Source of the DNA: SIG455 sp045589495
GTDB taxonomy: Bacteria > Bacillota > Clostridia > UMGS1810
Length of the DNA stretch: 64,000 nucleotides
Reading direction: 5' to 3'
Assembly (NCBI GenBank): GCA_045589495.1
Contig: JAZNPF010000038.1
Location: 62,001-126,000 of the forward strand
The translations under genes and the position numbers were made by a program. Of this stretch, positions 40,979 through 50,134 are shown in pieces. The notes below the pieces were generated by a model. The model was not told where the DNA came from and made no database searches. It saw only the letters and a list, made by a program, of their open reading frames with translations. The stretch's first letter is position 1, and the number at the start of each line of letters is the position of its first letter.

Positions 40979-42217
40979 ATGTATAGTACAGAAGAAATCA
41001 GAAAAGTTGATGCTCAGATTGCTGATGCTATTGAGGCGGAAGTAAATCGTCAGCGCAGTAAAATTGAACTTATAGCAAGTGAAAACTTTGTAAGTAATGC
41101 TGTTATAGAGGCGATGGGAACACCTCTTACAAATAAATATGCCGAGGGCTATCCCGGAAAACGTTATTATGGCGGATGTGAATGTGTTGACGTTGTTGAA
41201 AATCTCGCCATTGAACGTGCTAAAAAGATTTTTGGAGCAGAACACGCAAATGTTCAGCCCCATTCAGGTGCACAGGCTAATATGGCAGTATTCTTTGCAT
41301 GCCTTGAACCCGGTGATACCGTTATGGGTATGAATCTTTCTCATGGCGGACATCTGAGCCACGGCAGCCCTGTTAATATGTCAGGTAAATATTTCAATAT
41401 CGTACCTTACGGTGTTGACGAAAAAACCGAAATGCTTGATTATGATGAAGTACGCAGAATTGCTCTTGAGTGTAAACCCAAACTCATTGTTGCAGGCGCA
41501 AGTGCATATTCACGTACACTTGATTTTGAAAAATTCTCTGCAATTGCTAAAGAAGTTGGTGCATATCTTATGGTAGATATTGCACATATTGCAGGTCTTG
41601 TTGCTGCAGGGCTTCATCCCAACCCCGTGCCTTATGCAGATTTCGTTACAAGTACAACTCACAAAACATTGCGCGGTCCAAGAGGCGGTATGATTCTCTG
41701 TAAAGAAGAACACGCAAAAATGATAAACAAGGCAGTGTTCCCGGGTATTCAGGGTGGACCATTGATGCACATTATTGCTGCTAAAGCAGTATGCTTCGGT
41801 GAGGCTCTTACAGACGAATTCAAAGCATACCAGACACAGATTGTTAAAAATGCTGCAGCACTTTCGGAAGCACTTAAAGAAAAAGGTTTCAAACTTGTTT
41901 CTGATGGCACAGATAACCACCTGATGCTGATTGATTTGAGAAATATGGACATCACAGGTAAAGATGCAGAAAAAATGCTTGACGAAGTTGGAATTACTGC
42001 AAACAAAAATACTATTCCGTTTGAAACAACATCACCATTTATCACAAGCGGTTTGAGAATCGGTACACCTGCTGTTACATCAAGAGGTATGAAAGAAGAA
42101 GATATGGCAGAGATTGCTGACCTTATCGGCCTTACATTGAGTGATTTTGAGAAGAATCAGGATAACGTGCGTGAAAGAGTAGCGGCTCTTTGCGACAAGT
42201 ATCCGCTTTACAGATAA
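40979..42217 (+). CDS. glyA: Serine hydroxymethyltransferase
   Basis: PLP enzyme of 412 residues converting serine and tetrahydrofolate to glycine and methylene-THF, the main source of one-carbon units. Motifs: ELIASENFVS (30-39), the N-terminal tyrosine loop in GKRYYGGCE, QPHSGAQAN, MVDIAHIAGLVAAG and the PLP lysine K229 in TSTTHKTLRGPRGG. Start: ATG after AGAAAGGA. A single gene with its own promoter and terminator. Confidence 0.97.
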   Translation: MYSTEEIRKVDAQIADAIEAEVNRQRSKIELIASENFVSNAVIEAMGTPLTNKYAEGYPGKRYYGGCECVDVVENLAIERAKKIFGAEHANVQPHSGAQANMAVFFACLEPGDTVMGMNLSHGGHLSHGSPVNMSGKYFNIVPYGVDEKTEMLDYDEVRRIALECKPKLIVAGASAYSRTLDFEKFSAIAKEVGAYLMVDIAHIAGLVAAGLHPNPVPYADFVTSTTHKTLRGPRGGMILCKEEHAKMINKAVFPGIQGGPLMHIIAAKAVCFGEALTDEFKAYQTQIVKNAAALSEALKEKGFKLVSDGTDNHLMLIDLRNMDITGKDAEKMLDEVGITANKNTIPFETTSPFITSGLRIGTPAVTSRGMKEEDMAEIADLIGLTLSDFEKNQDNVRERVAALCDKYPLYR

Positions 42218-42234
42218 TTTATATATAAAATATT

Positions 42235-42268
42235 AAACCAAGCCGCATATATCGTGGCTTGGTTTTGA
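42235..42268 (+). terminator. Terminator of glyA
   Basis: AAACCAAGCC (42235-42244) pairs with GGCTTGGTTT (42256-42265) over ten base pairs, followed by TGATTTTTT. Confidence 0.88.
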
Positions 42269-42288
42269 TTTTTTAAGAGGTGATTTAT

Positions 42289-43563
42289 ATGACATCTCCC
42301 CTTGCTGACAGAATACGTCCCAAAACACTGGAAGATGTAGTGGGGCAGAGCCATATAATAGGTGAGGACAAACTGCTTACAAATCTGGTTTGCGGCGGTG
42401 ATATTCCGAATATGATATTTTTCGGACCGTCAGGAACGGGAAAAACAACTGTTGCCAATATTTGTGCTGAGGCAAGCGGAAAAGTTTTTTATAAACTCAA
42501 TGCTACTAATGCGTCCACAAAAGATATTAAAGATATTGTAGCAGAACTTGACACTCTGCATGCCGGAGGCGGTGTTCTTCTGTATCTTGATGAGATACAG
42601 AATTTTAATAAAAAGCAGCAGCAGTCGCTTTTGGAGTATATAGAAAACGGCAGTATAACGCTTATTGCAAGCACTACGGAAAATCCGTATTTTTATGTGT
42701 ATAATGCTATACTTTCACGAAGTACAGTGGTGGAGTTTTTACCTATTGAAGCAGATGATGTTTTAAATGCTGTACGCCGTGGTGTAGAGTGCATTAAAAG
42801 TGATTATCCCGATAAAGTAATAAATTTTTCAGATGAGGCTATTATCCATATCGCACATACGTCGGGCGGCGATGTGCGCAAATCTTTAAACGCAGTTGAA
42901 ATGTGTGTTAAGATGCGTCTTTACAGAGATAGCGACGAACTTAATATTGATATAGAAACCGCCTGTGCGGCCACGCAGAAATCTGCGTTTATGTTTGATA
43001 AAGACGGTGACAGTCACTATGATGTTATGAGTGCATTTCAAAAGTCAATACGCGGAAGTGATCCCGATGCGGCGGTTCACTATCTTGCACGCTTACTTGA
43101 AGGCGGCGACCTTATATCTGCGTGCAGAAGACTTATGGTTATAGCGGCAGAGGATATAGGACTTGCGTATCCGAATGCGATAACCGTTACAAAATCATGT
43201 GTTGACTGTGCTTTGCAACTGGGACTTCCCGAAGCACGTATACCGCTTGCCGATGCTGCCATAATGCTTGCGTGCCTGCCAAAATCAAACGCAGGGATAT
43301 GCGCTATTGATGATGCAATAGCGGATATAAAATCAGGAAAAGGCGGAAGTATACCGTTGCATCTTAAAGATGCACATTATTCCGGTGCGGGTAAACTTGG
43401 CAGAGGAAAAGAATACAAATATCCGCATGCATACAAAAACTCGTATGTGGAGCAGCAGTATCTTCCTGATGCATTGGTTGGCAAACATTATTATGTTCCA
43501 CGTAAAAACAAAACTGAAGAGGCATATAAAAAGTACCTCGAATTTTTAAAAGAAGATAAATAG
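42289..43563 (+). CDS. rarA: Replication-associated recombination protein A (AAA+ ATPase)
   Basis: A 424-residue clamp-loader-like ATPase (MgsA/RarA) that acts at stalled replication forks. Motifs: PLADRIRPKTLEDVVGQSHI at the start, Walker A GPSGTGKT (46-53), Walker B YLDEIQNFNKKQQQ, the sensor segment IASTTENPYF, and the RarA-specific C-terminal domain with FQKSIRGSDPDAAVHYLARL, AEDIGLAYP and YKYPHAY. The ATG at 42289 follows AAGAGGTG; the GTG at 42280 is inside that site. Confidence 0.95.
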   Translation: MTSPLADRIRPKTLEDVVGQSHIIGEDKLLTNLVCGGDIPNMIFFGPSGTGKTTVANICAEASGKVFYKLNATNASTKDIKDIVAELDTLHAGGGVLLYLDEIQNFNKKQQQSLLEYIENGSITLIASTTENPYFYVYNAILSRSTVVEFLPIEADDVLNAVRRGVECIKSDYPDKVINFSDEAIIHIAHTSGGDVRKSLNAVEMCVKMRLYRDSDELNIDIETACAATQKSAFMFDKDGDSHYDVMSAFQKSIRGSDPDAAVHYLARLLEGGDLISACRRLMVIAAEDIGLAYPNAITVTKSCVDCALQLGLPEARIPLADAAIMLACLPKSNAGICAIDDAIADIKSGKGGSIPLHLKDAHYSGAGKLGRGKEYKYPHAYKNSYVEQQYLPDALVGKHYYVPRKNKTEEAYKKYLEFLKEDK

Positions 43564-43647
43564 CAATAAAAAATCCCATTCGTTAGGTCGAGGTTGACAA
43601 GGAAGTAATGGTTTTGAAGCCTGATTTTCCGTTTATGCTTCGCAAAA

Positions 43648-43682
43648 AAACCCCGAAATACGCTAGTATTACGGGATTTTTG
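43648..43682. terminator. Imperfect hairpin terminator between rarA and fba
   Basis: AAACCCCGAAATAC (43648-43661) pairs with GTATTACGGGATTT (43666-43679) with two mismatches, with T on the right and A on the left. It serves the converging rarA and fba transcripts. The 84 bases before it, after rarA, hold no gene that I can see. Confidence 0.65.
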
Positions 43683-43699
43683 CTTTTATAAAAGATTCA

Positions 43700-44563
43700 T
43701 TATGCTTTGTTAACAGAACCGAAAAGTTCCATTTTTTCTTTGACCGTTGCTTTAATGGCTTCAAATCCGGGAGCAAGAAGTTTTCTTGGGTCAAAGCCTT
43801 TGCCCTGCTGATCTTTGCCTGCTTCGATGTATTCTCTTACTGCTGCTGCAAATGACAACTGACATTCTGTGTTTACATTGATTTTTGAAACACCTAAAGA
43901 GATTGCTTTTTTAATCATATCTTCAGGAATACCTGTGCCGCCGTGCAGAACTAATGGCATACCGTTTGTAACTTCCTGAACTTTTGCAAGAACATCAAAG
44001 TTAAGACCTGCCCAGTTTTCCGGATATTTGCCGTGGATATTACCAATACCGGCTGCAAGCATATCAACGCCGAGATCAGCAATCATTTTACATTCAGCCG
44101 GATCTGCAACTTCGCCGTTTCCTACAACGCCGTCTTCTTCTCCGCCGATAGCACCTACTTCAGCCTCGATACTCATACCTTTAGCACGTGCTGCAGCAAT
44201 GATTTCTTTTGTTTTTTCAATATTTTCATCTATAGCATAGTGAGAGCCGTCAAACATAACAGAAGAGAAACCTGCTTCGATTACTTTGTAAGCCCCTTCA
44301 TAACTGCCGTGGTCAAGATGGAGTGCAACAGGAACTGTGATACCGAGTTCTTTCATCATTCCGTTAACCATACCAACAACAGTGGTGTAACCGCACATAT
44401 ATTTGCCTGCGCCTTCAGACACACCTAAAATAACAGGTGATTTACATTCTTCGGCTGTAAGCAAAACTGCTTTTGCCCATTCTAAATTGTTGATGTTGAA
44501 CTGACCAACAGCGTAGCCGCCGGCTCTTGCTTTTGTAAGCATTTCTTTTGCAGAAACTAACAT
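43700..44563 (-). CDS. fba: Class II fructose-bisphosphate aldolase
   Basis: Zinc-dependent glycolytic aldolase of 287 residues. Motifs: the start LVSAKEMLTKARAGGYAVGQFN, zinc and catalytic residues D84-H85 in LHLDHGSYEG, GFSSVMFDGSHYAIDENI, GEEDGV, AAGIGNIHGKYP (zinc His) and LVLHGGTGIPEDMI (zinc His), with the phosphate-binding INVNTECQ. It is transcribed alone from a perfect SigA promoter. Confidence 0.96.
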   Translation of the reverse strand: MLVSAKEMLTKARAGGYAVGQFNINNLEWAKAVLLTAEECKSPVILGVSEGAGKYMCGYTTVVGMVNGMMKELGITVPVALHLDHGSYEGAYKVIEAGFSSVMFDGSHYAIDENIEKTKEIIAAARAKGMSIEAEVGAIGGEEDGVVGNGEVADPAECKMIADLGVDMLAAGIGNIHGKYPENWAGLNFDVLAKVQEVTNGMPLVLHGGTGIPEDMIKKAISLGVSKINVNTECQLSFAAAVREYIEAGKDQQGKGFDPRKLLAPGFEAIKATVKEKMELFGSVNKA

Positions 44564-44613
44564 TTATATATCCTCCCGGTAAAAAATATTGTGCATATAT
44601 ATTGCCACTGAAT

Positions 44614-44642
44614 ATTATATATTATTTATGAAGTTATGTCAA
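44614..44642 (-). promoter_or_regulatory. Consensus SigA promoter TTGACA-N17-TATAAT of fba
   Basis: On the minus strand, TTGACA (44642-44637) and TATAAT (44619-44614), both perfect with 17-base spacing, lie directly behind the terminator of the upstream ROK gene. Confidence 0.88.
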
Positions 44643-44646
44643 CCGC

Positions 44647-44679
44647 AAAAAAGAGGCAATTTTCAAAATTGCCTCTTTT
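44647..44679 (-). terminator. Terminator of the nagA-ROK unit
   Basis: On the minus strand, AAAAGAGGCAATTTT (44679-44665) pairs with AAAATTGCCTCTTTT (44663-44649), ending in six T. It lies 13 bases after the ROK gene's stop codon. Confidence 0.9.
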
Positions 44680-44692
44680 AAAATTAAAATTA

Positions 44693-46069
44693 TCAGTTGA
44701 GTTTCGGAAGACTTGCAGCAGCAACAGACTGACCGACTCTTCGTGAACTTTCGTCAGGAATATGAAGTTGGATTTTTTCAGCGAGTTCGGGGAATTCTTT
44801 ATCAAGAACTTCCTGAGCGCGATTTAAGAGAATAACTCCGCCTTCTCCTGATGTTACACGACCCATGATAAGTACGTGTTTGATGTCATAGAATTCAGTA
44901 TAGAATGCAATTGCATAACCGAAGTATGCACCGATTGTGTCATAGATTGCAGCGGCACGCTCGTCGCCTTTTTCCATAAGCCCCTGAACAACTTTGAGTT
45001 TTTCAGCAGGAGATAAGTTTTCGTCGAGTTCAATACCGGCGTACGGAGCAAGTTTGATAACGCCGTCCTGAGAGAAGTATTTAACACCGCAACCATAGTC
45101 GCCTGTCCATTCGTCTACCATCGCATCTTCGCAGAAATCAACGGGGACAAATGCAAGTTCGTTCAGCCATCCTGTGATGTTTCCGTCGGGATCAACGTAG
45201 CCGCCTGCTTCGGATGTGCCCATTGCAACGCCCAATACAGCATTGTCGTTTAAGTCCATAGCACCTGCAAGAGCAGTAACGTCACCGTCGTTCGCAACTT
45301 CAATCGGGATATCAGCACCAATTTCTTTTGCAACGTCAAGATACATATTTTTAACTTTTTTATCAAATTCTTCATCACTTACCTTTAAGAAAAGTGAAGC
45401 AACCATAATTCTGTTGTCAACATAAACACCGGCACTTGAAACGCCTATAGCGTCAACACGTGGCATGTGTGAAGCGGCAGTTTTCATAGCCTCTAAAATA
45501 CCCTGATAGTGATAGTCGGGGTCAGAGTTGATTTTAGGAAACCATACCACTTCTTCAGAGTATACACTCTCGCCGTTTACAACAGCACTTACTTTACGGT
45601 CAGAACCGCCCGCATCAAACCCGATACGGCAACCGTCAAGATGTCTGCCAATAGGTGCTGCAGCAGATTTGTCTTTTGGAGCGTCAGCAAGTGAGCAAAC
45701 AATAACTTCAAACTTCTGTTCATAAACACGTTCCATAAAGTTGACGTCAAAATCACGAAGACCGCCGTATGTGTATGCATCTTTGATTTTGTTACCAACA
45801 ACTTCGCTTCCTGCGATAATTACTTTGTAACCGCCGGCAACCCAGAGTAAAGATTTAACCATTCTTTCGATGAATTTGAAGTTTTCTTCATCGTGACCTG
45901 TGCCGTCAGCAAAGATACGTGTTTTGTATGTGCTTGTATAACCTTTGTTTCTTTCTATACCGATAACGATGTCCTGGCCGTTATTTTTTGTTTCCTCACG
46001 CATATAGCGGCAGATGAGTGAAAGTGGCTGGAACTGTGGGTCCAGTTTTGCATTGACTTTAAGATTCAT
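44693..46069 (-). CDS. ROK-like sugar kinase family protein with long N-terminal region and no zinc motif
   Basis: A 458-residue protein. Residues 1-145 form an extra N-terminal region with no motif that I recognise. From about 146 it has the actin-like ATPase fold: phosphate-1 loop IGFDAGGSDRKVSAVV, IGVSSAGVYVDNR, the catalytic-Asp segment VANDGDVTALAGA, phosphate-2 VLGVAMGTSEAGGYV and an adenosine-type MGRVTSGEGG. The ROK zinc signature (G-H-x9-C-x-C-G-x2-G-C) is missing: ELAFVPVD stands where ELGHM would be, and DYGCGVK is a remnant at most. It overlaps the end of nagA by 11 bases. A GlcNAc or other amino-sugar kinase is suggested by that linkage; ROK membership is by fold only. Confidence 0.7.
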   Translation of the reverse strand: MNLKVNAKLDPQFQPLSLICRYMREETKNNGQDIVIGIERNKGYTSTYKTRIFADGTGHDEENFKFIERMVKSLLWVAGGYKVIIAGSEVVGNKIKDAYTYGGLRDFDVNFMERVYEQKFEVIVCSLADAPKDKSAAAPIGRHLDGCRIGFDAGGSDRKVSAVVNGESVYSEEVVWFPKINSDPDYHYQGILEAMKTAASHMPRVDAIGVSSAGVYVDNRIMVASLFLKVSDEEFDKKVKNMYLDVAKEIGADIPIEVANDGDVTALAGAMDLNDNAVLGVAMGTSEAGGYVDPDGNITGWLNELAFVPVDFCEDAMVDEWTGDYGCGVKYFSQDGVIKLAPYAGIELDENLSPAEKLKVVQGLMEKGDERAAAIYDTIGAYFGYAIAFYTEFYDIKHVLIMGRVTSGEGGVILLNRAQEVLDKEFPELAEKIQLHIPDESSRRVGQSVAAASLPKLN

Positions 46070-47201
46070 ATTTAATCTTTCCTCCTATAATAGTTTTTTC
46101 TACATTGAATTCATTATCTGTAATGATGATGTCGGCATCTTTGCCTACTTCGATAGAGCCTTTGCTCTTTTCTATACCAAGTGTTGTTGCGGGGTTTAAA
46201 GAAGCGCCGTTTACACATTCCCAAAGCGGAATTGTTGAGTTGGTGTATACGTTCCATACGCCCTTGTTAAGATGGAGTACGCTTCCTGCAACAGTTCCGT
46301 CTTCAAGACGGCATACTATGCCGCGATATATAATTTTCTGACCGCCGAGAGTATATTCGCCTTCGGGCAATCCGCCTGCTGGCAGACAGTCTGTAATGAA
46401 GCAAAGTTTTCTGCCTTTGATTTTCCATAATAAGTCATAAAATACTGGTGATACGTGGAAAGTATCAACAATAACTTCACAACTTACATCAGAATTAAAT
46501 GCTGCTGTAACAACACCGGGAGCACGGTGAGCCAGAGGTGTCATAGCGTTGAAAAGATGAGTAACGTGTGACACGCCTACTTCTGTACTTGCCATAGCAG
46601 TTTCGTAATCAGCAGAGGTGTGACCCATAGAAATAACGACATTTGTATCTTTGGTGATTTCTCTTATAGCCGCAAAATCCTCTGTATCAGTTTCCGGTGC
46701 AAGTGTTATCAGGTTAATGATGTCTGCGTATTCTTTAACAAAGGCGGCATCGGGTTTTAATATGTATTTAGGGTCCTGTGCGCCCTTTTTAGATTCACTT
46801 ATAAACGGACCTTCAGCGTGGCAACCGAGAATAATACTTCCGTCCCAGTCTTTACTTTCTTCTTTGAGAGAACGGCATACTTCCAGAGCCTTTCTGATAA
46901 CTTTCATATCTTCAGTCATTGTAGTGGGCTGATATGCTGTTACACCGTTTGCGAGCAAGCCTTTGGAAATGGTTCTTATACTTTCCTCTTCGCCGTCACA
47001 AACGTCTTTTCCAAGATATCCATGAATATGCAAATCAATAAGTCCCGGTGAAACGTAACCGCCTTTGGCGTCAATTATTTCACAACCGTCGGGAATGCTG
47101 TCTGTATTAACAATACCTTCAATTACGTCTGTAAACAAAAGTACGCGATTTTCAGTGATTCTGTCCTTTAAAATGATTTTTCCGTTAACAATTGCTTTCA
47201 T
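46059..47201 (-). CDS. nagA: N-acetylglucosamine-6-phosphate deacetylase
   Basis: Amidohydrolase of 380 residues converting GlcNAc-6-P to glucosamine-6-P and acetate. Motifs: VSPGLIDLHIHGYLGKDVCD (metal HxH), AEGPFISESKKGAQDP (metal Glu), VISMGHTSADYE and VTHLFNAMTPLAHRAPG (metal His pair), and FITDCLPAGGLPEGEY (catalytic Asp). The ATG at 47201 is fixed by AGGAGGGG. The frame is open to 47282, but that extension would run through the promoter. The ROK-like gene follows with overlap. No nagB is in the window. Confidence 0.94.
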   Translation of the reverse strand: MKAIVNGKIILKDRITENRVLLFTDVIEGIVNTDSIPDGCEIIDAKGGYVSPGLIDLHIHGYLGKDVCDGEEESIRTISKGLLANGVTAYQPTTMTEDMKVIRKALEVCRSLKEESKDWDGSIILGCHAEGPFISESKKGAQDPKYILKPDAAFVKEYADIINLITLAPETDTEDFAAIREITKDTNVVISMGHTSADYETAMASTEVGVSHVTHLFNAMTPLAHRAPGVVTAAFNSDVSCEVIVDTFHVSPVFYDLLWKIKGRKLCFITDCLPAGGLPEGEYTLGGQKIIYRGIVCRLEDGTVAGSVLHLNKGVWNVYTNSTIPLWECVNGASLNPATTLGIEKSKGSIEVGKDADIIITDNEFNVEKTIIGGKIKYES

Positions 47202-47243
47202 ATTTTCCCCTCCTTGAACAAAAAACTCTTCATTTATGATATA

Positions 47244-47272
47244 ATTATAGCGGTTGTCATCACGAAAGTCAA
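47244..47272 (-). promoter_or_regulatory. SigA promoter TTGACT-N17-TATAAT of nagA
   Basis: On the minus strand, TTGACT (47272-47267) and TATAAT (47249-47244) with a 17-base spacer, 42 bases upstream of the nagA start. I see no clear NagR or cre operator. Confidence 0.82.
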
Positions 47273-47339
47273 CACTTAGCAACCAATTTTAACACAAAAA
47301 TGCAACTATTTTTAACATTAACTCCCTTAGATTCGAACT

Positions 47340-47415
47340 TTTTTGTAGGACAAAAATATTTTTTACTATGATTTTTTAAAAAACTATTTCTTTTTATTGA
47401 AAAATAGTTTATAAT
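47340..47415 (+). promoter_or_regulatory. hprK control region: two dyads and a -10 element
   Basis: The 168-base gap between nagA and hprK contains TTTTTGT-AGG-ACAAAAA (47340-47356) and AAACTATTT-N12-AAATAGTTT (47381-47389 / 47402-47410). The second dyad runs into TATAAT at 47410-47415; the -35 position (TTTCTT, about 47387) is poor. The second dyad could be an operator or a DNA or RNA hairpin; I cannot tell which. Confidence 0.4.
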
Positions 47416-47449
47416 AATAATGTATTACTGTTAAAAGGCGGTGTTTTAA

Positions 47450-48403
47450 GTGAGCAACGGAAAAGGTGTAACGTTATACGCACTTATAAAGGAATTTAAT
47501 CTTAAATGGATAAATGAAGAGTTTGATGTTACGGAAAGAAAAGTTGTCAATAACGAGGTAAACAGACCAAGTTTGCAGATAGCAGGTTATTTTGATTATT
47601 TTGATGCCACCCGTATACAGATAGTGGGCAGGGTGGAAATATCGTATTTGTCTAAAATGACAAGTGAAGAGCGTACAAAATCTCTGGAACAACTTTTTAA
47701 AACGGATATTCCGTGTATAATAGTAACCAGAGGTATGCAGGCTCCGCAGGAGATGGTTGAACTTGCTGCAAAATACAATGTGCCGTTGTTTTTGACAGAG
47801 GTTGCAACATCAAGATTTATGAGTGCTCTTATTGCGTATCTTAATATTCAACTTGCTCCTGAGGTTACCATGCACGGAGTATTGGTTGAAGTTTACGGTG
47901 AGGGAGTACTTCTTCTGGGTGATAGCGGTGTAGGAAAAAGCGAAGCTGCTATTGAACTTGTTAAGCGCGGTCACCGTCTTGTTGCAGATGACGCTGTTGA
48001 AATCAAAAGGGTTTCTGATAAATCGCTTGTAGGTTCTTCACCTGAAATTATACGCCATTTTATAGAACTTCGCGGTATAGGTATAATAGACGTAAAACAC
48101 ATTTTCGGTATGGGTTCTGTTAAGGATAGCGAAAAGATAGACCTTGTTATAAAACTTGAACCGTGGGTATCGGGTAAAGTATATGACAGACTGGGAATGG
48201 CTACAGAATATGAAACTATTCTGGATTTGTCTGTTCCGGCGCTTACCATACCGGTAAAACCGGGCAGAAACCTTGCGGTTATTGTTGAAGTTGCGGCAAT
48301 GAATAACCGTCAGCATCGTATGGGATATAATGCTGCAGAGGCGCTTAACAACAGACTGATGAGCGAAATGCAGGAACAACTTGAAAAAGGACAGGCTGAT
48401 TGA
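47450..48403 (+). CDS. hprK: HPr kinase/phosphorylase
   Basis: Carbon catabolite control enzyme of 317 residues that phosphorylates and dephosphorylates Ser46 of HPr. The N-terminal MurF/HprK-like domain (about 5-130) is followed by the kinase domain with H142, Walker A GDSGVGKS (157-164), HRLVADDAVEI, the family signature ELRGIGIIDVKHIFGMGSV, and PVKPGRNLAVIVEVAAMN. Start: GTG at 47450, seven bases after AAAGGCGGTG. It heads a six-gene run to dnaE. ptsH is not in the window. Confidence 0.96.
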   Translation: MSNGKGVTLYALIKEFNLKWINEEFDVTERKVVNNEVNRPSLQIAGYFDYFDATRIQIVGRVEISYLSKMTSEERTKSLEQLFKTDIPCIIVTRGMQAPQEMVELAAKYNVPLFLTEVATSRFMSALIAYLNIQLAPEVTMHGVLVEVYGEGVLLLGDSGVGKSEAAIELVKRGHRLVADDAVEIKRVSDKSLVGSSPEIIRHFIELRGIGIIDVKHIFGMGSVKDSEKIDLVIKLEPWVSGKVYDRLGMATEYETILDLSVPALTIPVKPGRNLAVIVEVAAMNNRQHRMGYNAAEALNNRLMSEMQEQLEKGQAD

Positions 48404-48417
48404 GAGGGAATTCCACA

Positions 48418-49146
48418 TTGAAGATTTTAACTGATTTACACACGCATACAGTTGCAAATACGCATGCGTATTCTACTGTTTTGGAAAATGCTGTTTATGC
48501 CGGTAAAACGGGGATAGAGGCTATTGCTATAACTGACCATGCACCCGGTATGCCCGATGGCGCACACAGATGGCATTTTATAAATCTGGACGTTTTACCG
48601 AGAGAGATAGAGGGCGTTAAAATTCTGCGAGGTGCAGAAGTTGACATTAAAAGTGTTGATGGTACGCTTGATCTGGATAACCACTATATGGAGGAGCTTG
48701 ATTGGGTGATAGTAAGTTTCCATAAGCCGGCGTGTGAAGATATAGGTACAAAGGCAGAACGTACTCAATGCTACATAAATCATCTTGCAAATCCGCAGAT
48801 TGATATGATTGCACATAGCGGCTCACCTGTTTTTGATTTTGACATACCCGCAGTTATTGATGCTGCTAAAGAGTTTGATAAAGTTATAGAAATAAACGAA
48901 AACACGTTCAATATACGTCCGGACAATGTAACTATTTGCCGTGAGATTGCGCTTGAATGTGCAAAAAAAGGTGTTCGTATATCTGTTGATTCAGATGCAC
49001 ATTTTTGTTATCATATCGGCAAGTTTGAAAGGGCTGTTAAAATGCTTGAGGAAATCGGATTTCCTGAAGAACTGATTGTGAATTCAAACTGGGGAAAACT
49101 TGAAAAATATTTAAACAACCGTGTAAACGGGAAAAAATTCATATAA
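48418..49146 (+). CDS. PHP-domain phosphatase (YcdX-like)
   Basis: A 242-residue metal-dependent phosphoesterase. PHP motifs: TDLHTHTVANTHAYST, ITDHAPGMPDGAH, a GAEVDIKS segment with its acidic ligand, MIAHSGSPVFDF, and SVDSDAHFCYHIG. The trinuclear site looks complete. I prefer TTG at 48418, eight bases after AGAGGGA, giving the usual M-K-I-L-T-D-L-H start; another TTG at 48400 overlaps hprK. Relatives hydrolyse small phosphate esters; the substrate is not shown. Confidence 0.88.
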   Translation: MKILTDLHTHTVANTHAYSTVLENAVYAGKTGIEAIAITDHAPGMPDGAHRWHFINLDVLPREIEGVKILRGAEVDIKSVDGTLDLDNHYMEELDWVIVSFHKPACEDIGTKAERTQCYINHLANPQIDMIAHSGSPVFDFDIPAVIDAAKEFDKVIEINENTFNIRPDNVTICREIALECAKKGVRISVDSDAHFCYHIGKFERAVKMLEEIGFPEELIVNSNWGKLEKYLNNRVNGKKFI

Positions 49147-49166
49147 TGCAATAAGGAGAGAATACA

Positions 49167-50114
49167 ATGTATATTGGTATAGATATAGGCGGAACGGGAA
49201 TAAAAGCAGGACTTGTGGACGAAAAGTATAATATTGTTGTAAAAGACAGTATCCCCACACCTAAAGGCACTTATGAAAATATGCTTAACGGCATAATAGG
49301 AATTGCGGAAAAGGTTGCATCTGCAGGTGGAATTAAATTGAGCGAAATTGAGTCTATAGGTATAGGCTGTCCCGGTTCTGTTGATGACAAAAAAGGTATA
49401 GTTACTTATTCAAACAATCTTGATGTTCCGTATATGCCTTTAGGACCTGATATATCTGAACGTACAGGTTTGCCGGTGTATGTCGGAAATGATGCAAACT
49501 GCGCGGCGCTTGGCGAATTTTTTGCTCTTGACGAAGAAGTGGAAAACTTTGTTGCCATCACTTTAGGTACAGGTGTCGGCAGCGGTGTGGTAATAAACAA
49601 AAGAATTTATTCCGGATTCAACGGTGCTGCAGGTGAACTTGGCCATACACTTTTAGCTATGAACGGTGAACCTTGTACTTGTGGACGTAACGGATGCTGG
49701 GAGGCATACGCATCTGCAACTGCGCTTATACGTGATACAGAACGTGCGGCAAAATCCAACCCTGATTCCGTGCTTTCAAAACTGATTGCTGAAAACGGCG
49801 GTAAGGCAAACGGCAAAACTGCGTTTGACGCTGCTGAACAGGGAGATGCTGCGGCAAAAACTGTTGTGGATAACTATATTAGATATATTGCAGAGGGAGT
49901 TGTCAATGTAATCAACATTTTCCAGCCTGAAGTTGTAGTTATTGGCGGAGGTGTAAGCAGACAAGGCGATAACCTTATCGTGCCGCTTCGTAAATATGTA
50001 AAAGAATATGCATACGGAAGTCAGGACGGTGTACAGATAGGTGATGTACGTATCGCAAAACTCGGCAATGACGCTGGTATTGTCGGCGCTGCGCTTTTAG
50101 GGCTTAATAAATAA
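49167..50114 (+). CDS. glk: Glucokinase, ROK family
   Basis: A 315-residue cytoplasmic sugar kinase. The phosphate-1 motif is DIGGTGIKAGLVD (6-18), followed by IGCPGSVD, the catalytic Asp in VGNDANCAALGE, the phosphate-2 motif LGTGVGSG and the complete ROK zinc signature (GELGHTLL, then CTCGRNGCWEAYAS). It is the typical Clostridia/Bacillus GlcK. It stands between the PHP phosphatase and murB, in an operon headed by hprK. Start: ATG after GGAGAGAA. Confidence 0.92.
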   Translation: MYIGIDIGGTGIKAGLVDEKYNIVVKDSIPTPKGTYENMLNGIIGIAEKVASAGGIKLSEIESIGIGCPGSVDDKKGIVTYSNNLDVPYMPLGPDISERTGLPVYVGNDANCAALGEFFALDEEVENFVAITLGTGVGSGVVINKRIYSGFNGAAGELGHTLLAMNGEPCTCGRNGCWEAYASATALIRDTERAAKSNPDSVLSKLIAENGGKANGKTAFDAAEQGDAAAKTVVDNYIRYIAEGVVNVINIFQPEVVVIGGGVSRQGDNLIVPLRKYVKEYAYGSQDGVQIGDVRIAKLGNDAGIVGAALLGLNK

Positions 50115-50134
50115 TAAAAAACGGAGGTATGGCT

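Noticed and set aside
47202..47282. Upstream extension of nagA by 27 codons
   Set aside because: It would include the nagA promoter and its -10/-35 elements; AGGAGGGG fixes the start at 47201.
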